64,000 nucleotides of DNA from Anaeromonas sp052088025 (GCF_052088025.1 NZ_JBQCYD010000010.1:3666-67665); one strand, 5' to 3'; counted from the stretch's first letter, positions 7,681 through 17,173 are shown. A program made the numbers and translations. The notes: generated from the letters alone by a model not told the origin.

Positions 7681-7684
7681 CTAT

Positions 7685-9340
7685 TTAGTTTTTTCTTTTA
7701 TGTTTCGCCCAGTCTATCCTTGAGATGCCACATTTGAGGTTAAATTCTACTCTGTGGTTGTCATAAAGTATTACCTTTTCTATAACTTTAAAGAAAATAT
7801 CTTCTTCAAACTTTTCTTCTGATGCTTCCAAGTTATCTAGATATTTAAGAAGTTCATCAAGGTGCTTTTGAAGGTAAATACTGTCCTGTCTGTTCTCATC
7901 TAATCTTTCATATTCAAGCTGTAAAATCTCTTGCTCATAAATTAAATGTTTCATTGTACTTTCGTAAATAGCATCATTTCTTGAAGGCTCTCTTGCTGCC
8001 ATTTCACTTATCCTATTGGTGATTCTTGCTAGTTGAAGGTTAAGTTCTTCTAGTCTATCTTGTTCTTGTTTTGTAGGTGAGAATTCATCTATAACTTCTT
8101 TAGCGTCTTCAATTGTCTTATCTTTGTTTTTCTTAAGCTCTATTATAGTTCTCATAAATGCTCTTTCTAATGCTTCTTCCCATACATATTTTGATTTACA
8201 GTCTGTAAATGTTGAGTCTCTTTTAGCTGGTACTCTACACTGCCAAGCTGTAAAGATAAACTTCTTTCCTCCCCTATTAGATCTTAGTCTTCTTCTTGTT
8301 ACAGGTCTTCCACATTCTCCACAAAATATCTTATTTGAAAATACGGATGTTCCGCTATAACGAATGCTGTATTTTCCTTCGGGATCTCTAAACATCTTGC
8401 TCCTTCTTTTTAATTCTTCCTGGACTGCATTCCAGTCATCTTCTGAAATTATTGCAGGGTGACTGTCTTTTACATAGTATTGAGGTTGATGTCCTTTGTT
8501 TGGTACTCTTTTCCCAGTTAAAAAGTCAAGTGTTACACTCTTTTGAGCTAGACAATTTCCCATATATTTTTCATTTTTAAGGATTTTATATACTGAGTCA
8601 GAAGTCCATGTAGTATTTTTTCTTGCTGTTAAAATTCCTTCTTCCATTAACTTTCTAGCTATTACTTGGGTGCCACTTCCCTTTAAATACTCTCTAAATA
8701 TTCTTCTTACCACTTTTGCTTCTTCCTCATCTATAACAATGTTTCCTTCTTCATCTGTATCATATCCTAAAAAGTAAGTGGTGGGTATATGAACTTTTCC
8801 CTGCTGGAATCTTTTCTGAACTCCCCACTTAGTGTTTTCAGATATAGAGTGACTCTCTTCTTGGGCAAGTGATGATATAAGGGTTATTAGCATTTCCCCT
8901 TGGCTGTCTAATGTATCGATGTTTTCTTTTTGAAAATATATCCCAATCCCTAGTTCTTTTAACATTCTTATGTGGGATAAGCAATCTAGAGTGTTTCTAG
9001 CAAATCTACTAATTGATTTTGTAATAATGTAGTCAATTTCTCTGTTTTTACACTTTTCAATCATTCTATTAAACCCTGCTCTATTCTTTGTTGAAGTTCC
9101 TGATATACCTTCGTCTGTAAATATTTCAACTAGCTCCCACATGGGATTTTTTTCTACGTAATCTTTAAAGTATGAAACTTGGATATCATAACTTGAAGCT
9201 TGGCCTTCCATTTCAGTGGAAACACGAACATAAACTCCTATTCTTTTTTTCTGCCCATCAAAGTGTTCTTCATTTCTCGATGTCCTTCTTCTTGCAGGAA
9301 TAACACTAACTCTTGATGGCTCTCTATTATAGTTTTCCAT
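7685..9340 (-). CDS. Large serine recombinase B
   Basis: A 551-residue large serine recombinase. The N-terminal resolvase domain has catalytic Ser41 in YVRVSTE and the SISRFARNTLD arginine motif. It is followed by the recombinase domain (FLGYDTDEEGNIVIDEEEAKVVRRIFREYLKG), a zinc ribbon (CGECGRPVTRR with CRVP) and a C-terminal coiled coil near residues 430-520. All catalytic elements are intact. Its ATG overlaps the stop codon of recombinase A in a TAATG junction behind GGAGACG, so the two are translationally coupled. Such pairs occur in CcrA/CcrB elements and some streptococcal and clostridial phages, where both subunits may be needed. Confidence 0.93.
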   Translation of the reverse strand: MENYNREPSRVSVIPARRRTSRNEEHFDGQKKRIGVYVRVSTEMEGQASSYDIQVSYFKDYVEKNPMWELVEIFTDEGISGTSTKNRAGFNRMIEKCKNREIDYIITKSISRFARNTLDCLSHIRMLKELGIGIYFQKENIDTLDSQGEMLITLISSLAQEESHSISENTKWGVQKRFQQGKVHIPTTYFLGYDTDEEGNIVIDEEEAKVVRRIFREYLKGSGTQVIARKLMEEGILTARKNTTWTSDSVYKILKNEKYMGNCLAQKSVTLDFLTGKRVPNKGHQPQYYVKDSHPAIISEDDWNAVQEELKRRSKMFRDPEGKYSIRYSGTSVFSNKIFCGECGRPVTRRRLRSNRGGKKFIFTAWQCRVPAKRDSTFTDCKSKYVWEEALERAFMRTIIELKKNKDKTIEDAKEVIDEFSPTKQEQDRLEELNLQLARITNRISEMAAREPSRNDAIYESTMKHLIYEQEILQLEYERLDENRQDSIYLQKHLDELLKYLDNLEASEEKFEEDIFFKVIEKVILYDNHRVEFNLKCGISRIDWAKHKRKN

Positions 9341-10983
9341 TAGCTATCGTCTCCTTTTTCTATTTTTATTTTTATTTCATCTCCATTTAAAAGTGTTATA
9401 GAAAATACATAAGGTGACACCGCTTTAATAAGTGTCACCCATGCCCTTAGAAACTCTATATCTTCTATATTCTTTTTTAGTTCTACCTTTAGTACTGAAG
9501 ATTTTTTTATATTTTCTAATGTTTCTATTGCTCTTTTTCTGTAATTATCATCTTCATCAAAGAAGGTCCACCAAGTTTCACTTTTCTCAATTTCCTTTTC
9601 TATTTGTTTTCGCTTTAGAGTAATATCTGTTGTATCTTCAAGATTAATAATAGCAGTATTCTCTTTTAGAAGGGCTTTTTCAAGTTCTAATCTTAGTCTG
9701 CTTTGACTGTTTTCTTTGTTGTTTTCAGCGTTCACTAGTACTTTTATCAGCTTTAATACTTGGTGTTTTCCGGCTCCTTCTGTGAAGATTTTATAAGTTT
9801 TATCAAATGCTTTAATTAATGCCCTTTTTACATTTTCCTCTGGAATACCTTCCGCTTTACAAAGTAGATTGCTTTTCATATGATTTCCACATCTCCAAGT
9901 GACTTTGCCTCTACAGATATATCTTTGAAAGTTTGCCCCGCACTCTTCACATACTAATCTACTTGATAAAGGATAAGATTTTCTTGCTCCTCTTTTAATC
10001 TTAGTTTTAGGATTCGCCTTTGAAAGTATATCTTGAACCTTATCAAATGTCTCTTTATCAACAATCGGTTCATGATTATCTTTTAATAGATACTGGTTTC
10101 TCTCTCCTTCATTTATTTTAATCTCATGGCTTAAATAGTTCTTAGTATAAGTCTTTTGACAGAGTGCATCACCTTTATATCTTTCGTTTTTCAAAATATC
10201 TCTAACAGCAATGGCTGACCAATCTACTCTTCCGTTAGCTTTTTTATATCCTTTTCTTATAAAGCTTTTAGCAATTTGATATGGTTTCTTTCCCTTTAAA
10301 GCTTCGTTAAAAGCCTCTCTTACTATTTCAGCTTCTTCTTCAACAATAATCCAGGCTTCTTCATCTTCTTTGGTATATCCCAATAATCTAGCGAAGATTG
10401 GCTTTCCCATCTCAAACCTCTTTGTATTAGCCCATGTAATATTTTCTGAAATGCTTCTACTTTCTTCCTGGGCCATTAGGGATAATACTGTTAGTACAAA
10501 GTCACTTTGCATGTTTCCAGTATCAAGTTCTTCTTTTTCAAATATTACTCTAATTCCTTTTTCCCTTAAAAGTTTTACGGTTCCTAGAGTATCTATTACG
10601 TTTCTAGCAAATCTAGAAATTGATTTACAAATGATAATGTCTATTTTCCCGTCTAAAGCAGACTTTATTATCTTATTAAAGCCTGTTCTCTTTTTGGTTC
10701 TAGTTCCTGACTTTCCTCTGTCTGTAAATATTCCTGCAAACTTCCAGTGTGGGTTTGACCTAATGTAGTTAGTGTAGTGGATTATTTGGTTTTCTAAAGA
10801 ATTTAGTTGTAATTCTTCTTCTGTACTGACTCTACAGTAACTCGCCACTTTAAGCTTTTTAGGTTCTACAGCTATATCTACTGCATCCCTGAAACTAGAT
10901 GTTCTATTAAGATTTAGTGCGGCATTATTCATCCTAAAATTGTAATCTATATCTCTAGCCTGTTCGAATACTGTACTTTCCAT
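9340..10983 (-). CDS. Large serine recombinase A
   Basis: A 547-residue large serine recombinase with an N-terminal extension of about 43 residues. Catalytic Ser53 is in YCRVSTE, with KSISRFARNVID, a recombinase domain near 215-320, and a zinc ribbon CEECGANFQR followed by CRGKVTWRCG. It differs greatly from recombinase B outside the catalytic motifs, so this is an old divergence, not a recent duplication. An AGGAGG site precedes the ATG. A conserved promoter-like element at 11109-11143, shared with two other accessory units, lies about 125 bp upstream. Confidence 0.93.
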   Translation of the reverse strand: MESTVFEQARDIDYNFRMNNAALNLNRTSSFRDAVDIAVEPKKLKVASYCRVSTEEELQLNSLENQIIHYTNYIRSNPHWKFAGIFTDRGKSGTRTKKRTGFNKIIKSALDGKIDIIICKSISRFARNVIDTLGTVKLLREKGIRVIFEKEELDTGNMQSDFVLTVLSLMAQEESRSISENITWANTKRFEMGKPIFARLLGYTKEDEEAWIIVEEEAEIVREAFNEALKGKKPYQIAKSFIRKGYKKANGRVDWSAIAVRDILKNERYKGDALCQKTYTKNYLSHEIKINEGERNQYLLKDNHEPIVDKETFDKVQDILSKANPKTKIKRGARKSYPLSSRLVCEECGANFQRYICRGKVTWRCGNHMKSNLLCKAEGIPEENVKRALIKAFDKTYKIFTEGAGKHQVLKLIKVLVNAENNKENSQSRLRLELEKALLKENTAIINLEDTTDITLKRKQIEKEIEKSETWWTFFDEDDNYRKRAIETLENIKKSSVLKVELKKNIEDIEFLRAWVTLIKAVSPYVFSITLLNGDEIKIKIEKGDDS

Positions 10984-11108
10984 TTTTTATCCTCCTTTCT
11001 CTTAGTTAGCCTTTTTAAAAATAATATTTAGCTACCATTCAATCAGATTTTTAAAAAATATAATCCCCCAAAACCTCCCTAATTCAGTTATTTCAAGGGT
11101 TTGTTCAT

Positions 11109-11143
11109 TACATATATCACTCAGAACGAGTTATATAGCAAGT
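11109..11143 (-). promoter_or_regulatory. Conserved accessory promoter element, copy A
   Basis: On the minus strand this is ACTTGCT, 13 variable bases, then TGAGTGATATATGTA. All 22 fixed positions are identical in the copies at 27225-27259 and 28151-28185. It can be read as a -35 (TTGCTA), a 17-bp spacer and a -10 (GATATA), driving the recombinase pair. The conservation outside the hexamers suggests an additional recognition factor. Confidence 0.65.
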
Positions 11144-11164
11144 TAATTCTAAGTATTTTTGGAT

Positions 11165-11202
11165 AAAAAAAAGAGCAGGTAAATGTTTAATCTACCCACT
11201 CT
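11165..11202 (-). terminator. Terminator after the amidase gene
   Basis: A 10-bp stem (11202-11193 with 11181-11172, some wobble pairs) is followed on the minus strand by a run of T. It separates the lysis genes from the recombinase transcription unit. Confidence 0.75.
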
Positions 11203-11219
11203 AATATTTAAGTTTTGTG

Positions 11220-11924
11220 TTAGTAGTACTTAATAATCCCATCAAATCCTTTAGTCTTTACCTTCTTAAGCATTTTCTCTGCGTTAGACTTTTTTGAAAA
11301 AGCTCCTACTTGAACTCTATAATATTTATTAGGTGAAGTAGTAGGTTTGGCCTTCTTATTTAACTCTTTCTTTACTGCAGCTCTAAAGGTATCCATATTC
11401 TCACCATGCTTTGGAAACCAGTGCATTACATCTGCATGGTTAGAAGCAATCCCCTTCTTATTTCCTTCTGAGTGACAAATTATATCTTTTTCAGTAAGAC
11501 CATATTTCTTACAAAAATGTACACAAAGGTTCACAGCATTGTTCCAGGCTGCCCTAAAATAGGCTTCATTCTTTTTAACATCATATCCTTTCATTGTAGC
11601 TCCACCAGAATAAGAAAACCCACCCGGTTCACAAATCTCAAAACCGATGTGGGTATTATTAGCTTTTCCTCCAGCATGCCAACCTCTGTGATTCCAAGGT
11701 AGGTATTGCCATATTTCCTTATCATCTAAAAAGGCATGAACACAGACTTGTCGATTGATCTCCCTAGACTTGTATGATTTGTTCCATCTACTAAACCAAT
11801 CAGCTGCCATAACACCAGGAGTAGCAGTTGAATGAACCATAATTCCTTTAGGTTTAATCTTTCTTCCCACTGTATAACAATCATTTCTAGTCATATATTT
11901 TCTCTTTAAATTATTTAGTACCAT
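11220..11924 (-). CDS. N-acetylmuramoyl-L-alanine amidase endolysin with SPOR domain
   Basis: The phage endolysin. The N-terminal amidase_2 domain shows the zinc ligands in GIMVHSTATPG and in the later HADVMHWFPKHG. The C-terminal 35 residues (YYRVQVGAFSKKSNAEKMLKKVKTKGFDG) form a SPOR-type repeat that would bind cell-wall glycan. I use the ATG at 11924, which has GGGGAG seven bases upstream and overlaps the holin stop; a longer frame inside the holin gene is possible but lacks a good site. No signal peptide is visible, so export depends on the holin. Confidence 0.92.
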   Translation of the reverse strand: MVLNNLKRKYMTRNDCYTVGRKIKPKGIMVHSTATPGVMAADWFSRWNKSYKSREINRQVCVHAFLDDKEIWQYLPWNHRGWHAGGKANNTHIGFEICEPGGFSYSGGATMKGYDVKKNEAYFRAAWNNAVNLCVHFCKKYGLTEKDIICHSEGNKKGIASNHADVMHWFPKHGENMDTFRAAVKKELNKKAKPTTSPNKYYRVQVGAFSKKSNAEKMLKKVKTKGFDGIIKYY

Positions 11925-12327
11925 CCTTATCTCCCCCATCTTTAAGTTGTTCGAGTACATCTACTAATTTAGCTGGAATTGGAAGTCCAAGTCTTGTAGA
12001 ATTTTCAATAATACTAATTCCTTCATTTGATAAATAAAAGAATATTACTGCAGTCCTTATAGCACTTCCATCTCCTATAATATTTTTATCTATAATATGA
12101 GCTACAGCGACTAAAGAAAAAATCACTACCTTTTTAAATATCCCCTTGGCCCCTATATCACTTGAAAGGTGCTTTTCTAAAATAGCACACATAACCCCAA
12201 GTAAATAATCTATAACAACAAACGCTATAAGTGCATATAAAAATTCATCATATCCTCCCAAGAAGTAACCCAACCAACCGCCCACAGCTGCAATTATTAT
12301 CTGAACAATGTTCCAAATATCTCTCAT
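11911..12327 (-). CDS. Holin (phage_holin_4/TcdE-like family)
   Basis: A 138-residue membrane protein with hydrophobic segments near residues 7-25, 29-50 and 64-82, and the family block FVVIDYLLGVMCAILEKHLSSDIGAKGIFKK. This family forms the pore that lets the endolysin reach the cell wall. Its stop codon overlaps the start of the amidase gene, giving a compact lysis cassette. Confidence 0.9.
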   Translation of the reverse strand: MRDIWNIVQIIIAAVGGWLGYFLGGYDEFLYALIAFVVIDYLLGVMCAILEKHLSSDIGAKGIFKKVVIFSLVAVAHIIDKNIIGDGSAIRTAVIFFYLSNEGISIIENSTRLGLPIPAKLVDVLEQLKDGGDKDGTK

Positions 12328-12360
12328 TGAAATCCCTCACTTTCATAGATTTGTATATAT

Positions 12361-12383
12361 AAAGACGCCCGATTAAGGGCGCC
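12361..12383 (-). terminator. Short GC-rich terminator before the holin gene
   Basis: A compact GCGCCC/GGGCGT-type hairpin between the tail-tip gene and the holin gene. It is followed on the minus strand by only a short T run, so it may be partial and set the tail-to-lysis expression ratio. Confidence 0.5.
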
Positions 12384-12394
12384 ATTGTTTTTCA

Positions 12395-13468
12395 TTAATA
12401 TGGTGCATAGTAAACATAGCCACTGGCTTTTGCATAGAAACCGTCTCCTGGAATATACATAGCTCCATCAAAAGTATCATATTCACTGGTAGTAAAACCT
12501 GGTTGCTCCACACCTTCCCAAGTGATGCCATCATTAGAGACACAAAGCATGCTCTCTTTTAAAAGAGCAAATTTCCCCCAGTCCTCCATCCAGATGATAT
12601 TCCTTGGGTTTGGAATATTGTTATTGGCTAGATCCCCTACCCATGAAAGATTGGTCTCTGTAATTTGTGTGGCATCATCACTCATAACGCAGAGCTTCAC
12701 ATAGTAGGTATAATCGCCTCCTACATTGGTGTAATTAAACTTCATTACAAAGAGTACATCATTGATGGACCGAATAAACATATATCTGGTATCATTAACA
12801 TCTTCCGGTATAGTCGTGCTCCATTGACCAGGGCTTGCTGAACTAGCTATTGCAATAGATTTATCTCCACCAACTACGCCAACAAAGTTTCCTTTATGGG
12901 TGGTTAAATATTTAAAGATTGGTACAGAAGTTCCGTCTGATCCAACTAAGGTCCAAGCAGTTCTTTCCTCTAGAGAATCGAAACTATAATAGACTGGTGA
13001 CTTATAGTACCACCAGCTAACTATACCGGAGCCTCTGTCCATATCATAAGCACCACAGGTCATAGCGTTATGAGCTCCTGCACAGTATCCTGCATTATGC
13101 CAAGTAATACCATCAAAGGATGCGATGATGTTTGCCATACCTACAATCTTAGCAATAAACACACCATTCGCCGCATAAAGAATTTCAGGCTGGCCATAGC
13201 TCCACCATGGAACACTGACTACAGTCCACTGTTTTGTGTTCTTGTTCCAGTAAGACATATAAGGTGTTTTTGCATAATAAACCGCTATCTGTGCGTTTCC
13301 ATTATCATAAATATTAATTTGAGTTTCACTACCATACTTGGTATATCCAAAATCGCTATAATTTTTCTTGGACCAGCTTAAGGTCGGTATAGTAAAGAGA
13401 ACTTCTCCTCTTCCTCCAAAGGCTGTCCAGATGGCCAATGTATTATTAAAAATATGATCATAGCTCAT
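12395..13468 (-). CDS. Putative tail-tip / receptor-binding protein
   Basis: A 357-residue protein rich in Trp, Tyr and Gly. Repeated blocks such as NGVFIAKIVGMANIIASFDGITWHNAG and WGKFALLKESMLCVSNDGITWEGV look like blades of a beta-propeller (the DGITW motif occurs twice). It sits between the tail protein and the holin gene, where siphoviruses encode host-recognition proteins. The DNA is visibly less AT-rich than the neighbouring genes, which suggests separate acquisition. I do not recognise a precise family; receptor binding is inferred from position and fold impression. Confidence 0.6.
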   Translation of the reverse strand: MSYDHIFNNTLAIWTAFGGRGEVLFTIPTLSWSKKNYSDFGYTKYGSETQINIYDNGNAQIAVYYAKTPYMSYWNKNTKQWTVVSVPWWSYGQPEILYAANGVFIAKIVGMANIIASFDGITWHNAGYCAGAHNAMTCGAYDMDRGSGIVSWWYYKSPVYYSFDSLEERTAWTLVGSDGTSVPIFKYLTTHKGNFVGVVGGDKSIAIASSASPGQWSTTIPEDVNDTRYMFIRSINDVLFVMKFNYTNVGGDYTYYVKLCVMSDDATQITETNLSWVGDLANNNIPNPRNIIWMEDWGKFALLKESMLCVSNDGITWEGVEQPGFTTSEYDTFDGAMYIPGDGFYAKASGYVYYAPY

Positions 13469-13483
13469 AGGTTCAGTCCTCCT

Positions 13484-14611
13484 TTATACTTTCGTTACGC
13501 TGGTAATTCTTCCACCACTATCAGTAGTATAGTTATATGTTGCAGTCGTTCCATCTGCATATTCAATATAAAAACTCATCATATCCACTGTTAAAGTGGC
13601 TACTTCTTTCAACAGTAGCTCCGAGAAAATATTGTCTAGGGTAATGCTTGTGATACGACCTCCACTATCAGTAGTATATTGGTACTGGGCATGATATTGG
13701 TGGGTATCTCCCTTTTCAACTGTATAAGTTACATCAATAGTTGTATCCGTCACCACCAAATCAGAAACGATGGTATAAGATATCCCCAGGTCATTGACCT
13801 GAGTTTGAATATTATCCACTGAATTACCCACAGTAGAAAGGGAATTTTCAATCCTATAAAAGGTATCAGAAATACTCGGTCTATATCTTCCAACTTCCAC
13901 CCGGATGTTGTACCGATAAAATGGGTTGTACTCCAGGGATATAATCCTTGTCTTCACATTGATTCCAAGGGGTTTAAATACGATCTGTACATTATCTCCA
14001 ACAGTAAGGTTTAAAAGCTTAAAGAATGAAATATCATAAGATGAAGCATTTTCTCTAGAATCATGAGATACCGCCACATTTGTAACATTCTTGGAATCCA
14101 TCACTGGAATATAGTCGGTGCTTCCCCTATGACTTCTTATATTAATGTTATATCCATCATATTCTATTTCTCCACCAAGAATAGCTATATACTGCATAAG
14201 GGCTGCCCTTCTTGATACCTCTTGATTAATTTTCATGGTGACGCTTTCTGTAAAATCAACTATACCTACATTAAATGGTGTACCCATTAATAATTGCTCC
14301 AGCCCTGTTGCTGGATCTCCTGTAAAGTCAAACTGGGTTATGTTATACATTTCATGGTTTAATACATAAGAAACATGCTCACAGGTCAATGAACAGACAG
14401 GAAGGCTACCCTGAAGACTTTTTGAAATTTGAACGATTTCAAAATACTGATCATCTAGTTTAGCGATTTGTTTTACTTTTAATGCTAGGGCTGATTTAGC
14501 TAGTACTGTAAAAGAAAGTGTATATTCTCCTTCTAGTGTTTCTCTAACACCCGCACTCATGACTTTTTTAATACTTTGAAGTAAAGTGTTTCCTGCATAG
14601 ATTTCAATCAA
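13484..14611 (-). CDS. Phage tail protein (ReqiPepy6 Gp37-like)
   Basis: A 375-residue tail protein. The first 230 or so residues resemble the Gp37-like/distal tail hub family, with an early FTVLAKSALALKVKQIAKLDDQYFEIVQI segment and GDNVQIVFKPLGINVKTRIISLEYNPFYR, usual for baseplate hub proteins. The C-terminal third contains two copies of a YTTDSGGRITS(I/V)T motif about 60 residues apart, the second at the very end of the protein. The position directly after the tape measure gene fits a tail-tip hub. Confidence 0.7.
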   Translation of the reverse strand: MIEIYAGNTLLQSIKKVMSAGVRETLEGEYTLSFTVLAKSALALKVKQIAKLDDQYFEIVQISKSLQGSLPVCSLTCEHVSYVLNHEMYNITQFDFTGDPATGLEQLLMGTPFNVGIVDFTESVTMKINQEVSRRAALMQYIAILGGEIEYDGYNINIRSHRGSTDYIPVMDSKNVTNVAVSHDSRENASSYDISFFKLLNLTVGDNVQIVFKPLGINVKTRIISLEYNPFYRYNIRVEVGRYRPSISDTFYRIENSLSTVGNSVDNIQTQVNDLGISYTIVSDLVVTDTTIDVTYTVEKGDTHQYHAQYQYTTDSGGRITSITLDNIFSELLLKEVATLTVDMMSFYIEYADGTTATYNYTTDSGGRITSVTKV

Positions 14612-14631
14612 GGCTTATCCTCCTCTCTGTT

Positions 14632-16905
14632 TTAACTACCTGCTACACCAAGGTTTCTAACGGTGACAGTATTTTGATTCCACTGAAGCTGTGCAATAAC
14701 ACGAGTTAATATATTTCCATCAATAGTAAGTGGTATTGTTACATCAAGTAGAGAACCATCACTTCTTCCTACACTTCCTGAAACCTCTGAATTTAAATCC
14801 AAATCAAAATCTGTAGGAATGGTATCCTTCATATCCTTCTCTACTCCACTCATGGCTTCAGTAAAACCTTCGCCAATGCCTTCACTCATATTTGCACCAA
14901 TGCCTGCAAACACTTTAGATGGTGACCTTATGCCAAGTACACTTTTAACTCCTCTTACAATTCCACCTACCATTCTATCTACTTTACCTTTTAACCAGCC
15001 GATCATAGAAGATATACCATCCCATAATCCCCTGGCTATATTCTTACCAATTCCAAGTATTGATGGTATTCCTCTAGCTAACCCCTGGACAATAGCTGAT
15101 ATTATTTGTGGAAGACTAGATACGAGTTGCGGTACTGCTCTAATAATTCCAGCTGCAAGCTGAACTGTTAATTTAATTCCCATCTCTATAATTTTTGGTA
15201 GATTTGATACTATAAATGTAACTATGCTAGATATTATCTTTGGTAATGCTTCTACTAATGTGGGAAGTGAGTTTATAAGTCCACCTGCTAGTCCAGTTAT
15301 TATTTGAAATGCTGCATCAAGAACTAAGTCCATATTTTGGATAAGAGTTTCAGCTATTAAAACTATTGCTTCTACAATGGATGGAATAAGTTCAGGTAAG
15401 GCTTCAGCAAGTCCTGTTGCTAGAGTTACTATCATAAGAAGTGCTGTTTCAACAAGTGATGGAAGATTTTCTACTATTCCATTTACAAGAGCAAGCACAA
15501 GCTGAAGTGCTCCTTCTGTGATTTGAGGTAGTGCTTCAATAAGACCGCCTACAAGAGTCATTATTATATTAGTAGCAGCTTCAATTAGTGTTGGAAGGTT
15601 TTCTAGTATACCATCTACTAGAGCAATAATTAAATCAGGTGCAACTTCTGCTATGGCAGATATTAGTCCAGTTACTACATCAAGAATCTGGGGTAGTATC
15701 TCAGTGATCTGTCCTACAGTTTCTCTTGCACCTTCCATAAGGGTTTCTGATGCTCCTTCTTGCCCTGTAATTAAACCTGTTAGTCCATCTAAAATCATAG
15801 TAAATCCTGGAAGAAGTTCAGCTGTAATATTGTTTTTAACTCCTGTAAATGAACGAGTTAAATTATCCATAGCATCTGTATAATTTACTGCTGCATCTAC
15901 TGACTCATCACTCATTACAACTCCTAATTCATTGGCCTTTTCTTTTAGATCTGTTGTACTTTCAGAGGTTTGATTTAAGAGTGCTGCAAGTTCAACTGAA
16001 GATCTACCTAGAAGGTCATTAGCTACAGCTGCTTTTTCAGTTTCATCCTCCATCCCTTGCAGTCCAGCTACAGTCATTTCAAATACTTCTTCTCTACTTT
16101 TACCTTTTAAATCATCTATAGATATTCCAAGTCTTCCGAACTTTTCAGTAGCAGATGAACTTCCATTTATAGCATCATCTACTGAAGTATTTAATTTCTT
16201 AAGTCCATTATCAAGAGAATCAATACTGGCTCCGTTTTGAGATAATACATACTCCCATTCCTGATATCCTTTTCTTGAAAGTCCAATTCTTTGACTAGCC
16301 TTATCTATATTGTCTCCTGCTTCTGCTGCATCGTTTGCCATATCATATAACTTTTTACCTGCAGTAACTGCTGCTGTTCCTACTGCTGCCATAGCCGCAC
16401 CAATTCCAACTGCTAAACCTTTCATTACAGGACCTAGTTTTTCAAACTTTCCACCAGCTTCATCTGCTACATTTGAAGCATCCTTTAATTCATCTGAAAA
16501 CTTATCAGCTTCTTTTCCAGCTTCACCAAACTCATCACTAGATTCATCAAGGGCTTTATTATTTTTATCAAGTTCCTTTTCCATTTTATTAAGATCAGCA
16601 TTGGCGTAATTTAACTTCATCTGCCAAGCTTGAGTCCTTTTATCATTTTCCCCAAAGGACTCTGCTGCATTTTTAAGTGCATTCTCAAGAGTTCCTATTT
16701 TATTCTTTTGAGTATCTATTTCTTTATTTAATACGGCATTTCTAGCTGTTATTGCTTGAACTGATTTATCTTGTTTATCAAACTCTGATGTAACTAGATT
16801 CATTTCAGATTTTAATACTTTAAAATTTCTATTAATATCTCTTAGGGAATTTTTAAATTCCTTTTCACCTTCAACTCCTATCTTAAAACCAAAATTATCA
16901 CTCAC
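14632..16905 (-). CDS. Tail tape measure protein
   Basis: A 757-residue protein. The N-terminal 160 residues or so are coiled coil (KEFKNSLRDINRNFKVLKSEMNLV onwards), then a GLAVGIGAAMAAVGTAAVTAG membrane-like segment. From about 390 to 600 there are repeated hydrophobic units of the LPxLVEAA/ALPxI type. This is the usual make-up of siphovirus tape measures, which set tail length and may form the DNA channel in the membrane. It follows the frameshifted chaperone gene as expected. Confidence 0.93.
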   Translation of the reverse strand: MSDNFGFKIGVEGEKEFKNSLRDINRNFKVLKSEMNLVTSEFDKQDKSVQAITARNAVLNKEIDTQKNKIGTLENALKNAAESFGENDKRTQAWQMKLNYANADLNKMEKELDKNNKALDESSDEFGEAGKEADKFSDELKDASNVADEAGGKFEKLGPVMKGLAVGIGAAMAAVGTAAVTAGKKLYDMANDAAEAGDNIDKASQRIGLSRKGYQEWEYVLSQNGASIDSLDNGLKKLNTSVDDAINGSSSATEKFGRLGISIDDLKGKSREEVFEMTVAGLQGMEDETEKAAVANDLLGRSSVELAALLNQTSESTTDLKEKANELGVVMSDESVDAAVNYTDAMDNLTRSFTGVKNNITAELLPGFTMILDGLTGLITGQEGASETLMEGARETVGQITEILPQILDVVTGLISAIAEVAPDLIIALVDGILENLPTLIEAATNIIMTLVGGLIEALPQITEGALQLVLALVNGIVENLPSLVETALLMIVTLATGLAEALPELIPSIVEAIVLIAETLIQNMDLVLDAAFQIITGLAGGLINSLPTLVEALPKIISSIVTFIVSNLPKIIEMGIKLTVQLAAGIIRAVPQLVSSLPQIISAIVQGLARGIPSILGIGKNIARGLWDGISSMIGWLKGKVDRMVGGIVRGVKSVLGIRSPSKVFAGIGANMSEGIGEGFTEAMSGVEKDMKDTIPTDFDLDLNSEVSGSVGRSDGSLLDVTIPLTIDGNILTRVIAQLQWNQNTVTVRNLGVAGS

Positions 16906-16934
16906 TACCTCACCTCCCTTCTGCTTTTAGGCAT

Positions 16935-16962
16935 GAAAAAAGACACCTATATTTGAAGTGCC
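16935..16962 (-). terminator. Hairpin between chaperone and tape measure genes
   Basis: On the minus strand a 7-bp GGCACTT/AGGTGTC stem with wobble pairs is followed by TTTTTT. It starts just after the end of the frameshifted chaperone extension, and read-through into the tape measure gene is likely. Confidence 0.55.
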
Positions 16963-16969
16963 ATCAGAT

Positions 16970-17173
16970 CTACAATCCATATGGAATTACATCATCAATA
17001 GATATATCTCTCTTAGGTTTTGAAATACCAATAAACTGTTTATGGCATTCCCAAAGATCCATTAAGTATCCCATAGGCATTAGCCATACTTCTTTTTCTT
17101 TTCTATTTAAATGAGCTGTTCCAAAATAAATAAGTCGAGTAAACAATTCCCCATCGCTTACTCGACTACTTCG
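16970..17173 (-). CDS. Tail assembly chaperone T extension (reached by -1 frameshift)
   Basis: A 67-codon extension in the -1 frame relative to the upstream chaperone gene. After the slip it reads RSSRVSDGELFTRLIYFG and continues with VWLMPMGYLMDLWECHKQF and a DDVIPYGL end. This is the typical second half of tail assembly chaperones in clostridial phages (W-x-MP-x-GYL-x-DLWECH). It lacks its own ribosome binding site and plausible start at the correct place. Joined to 133 upstream codons it gives a 200-residue protein needed to load the tape measure. Confidence 0.88.
   Translation of the reverse strand, partial: RSSRVSDGELFTRLIYFGTAHLNRKEKEVWLMPMGYLMDLWECHKQFIGISKPKRDISIDDVIPYGL

Noticed and set aside
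14819..16609. Several rightward open frames inside the tape measure gene
   Set aside because: They are low-complexity mirror frames of repeated hydrophobic codons with no ribosome binding sites; the minus strand product is a clear tape measure protein.
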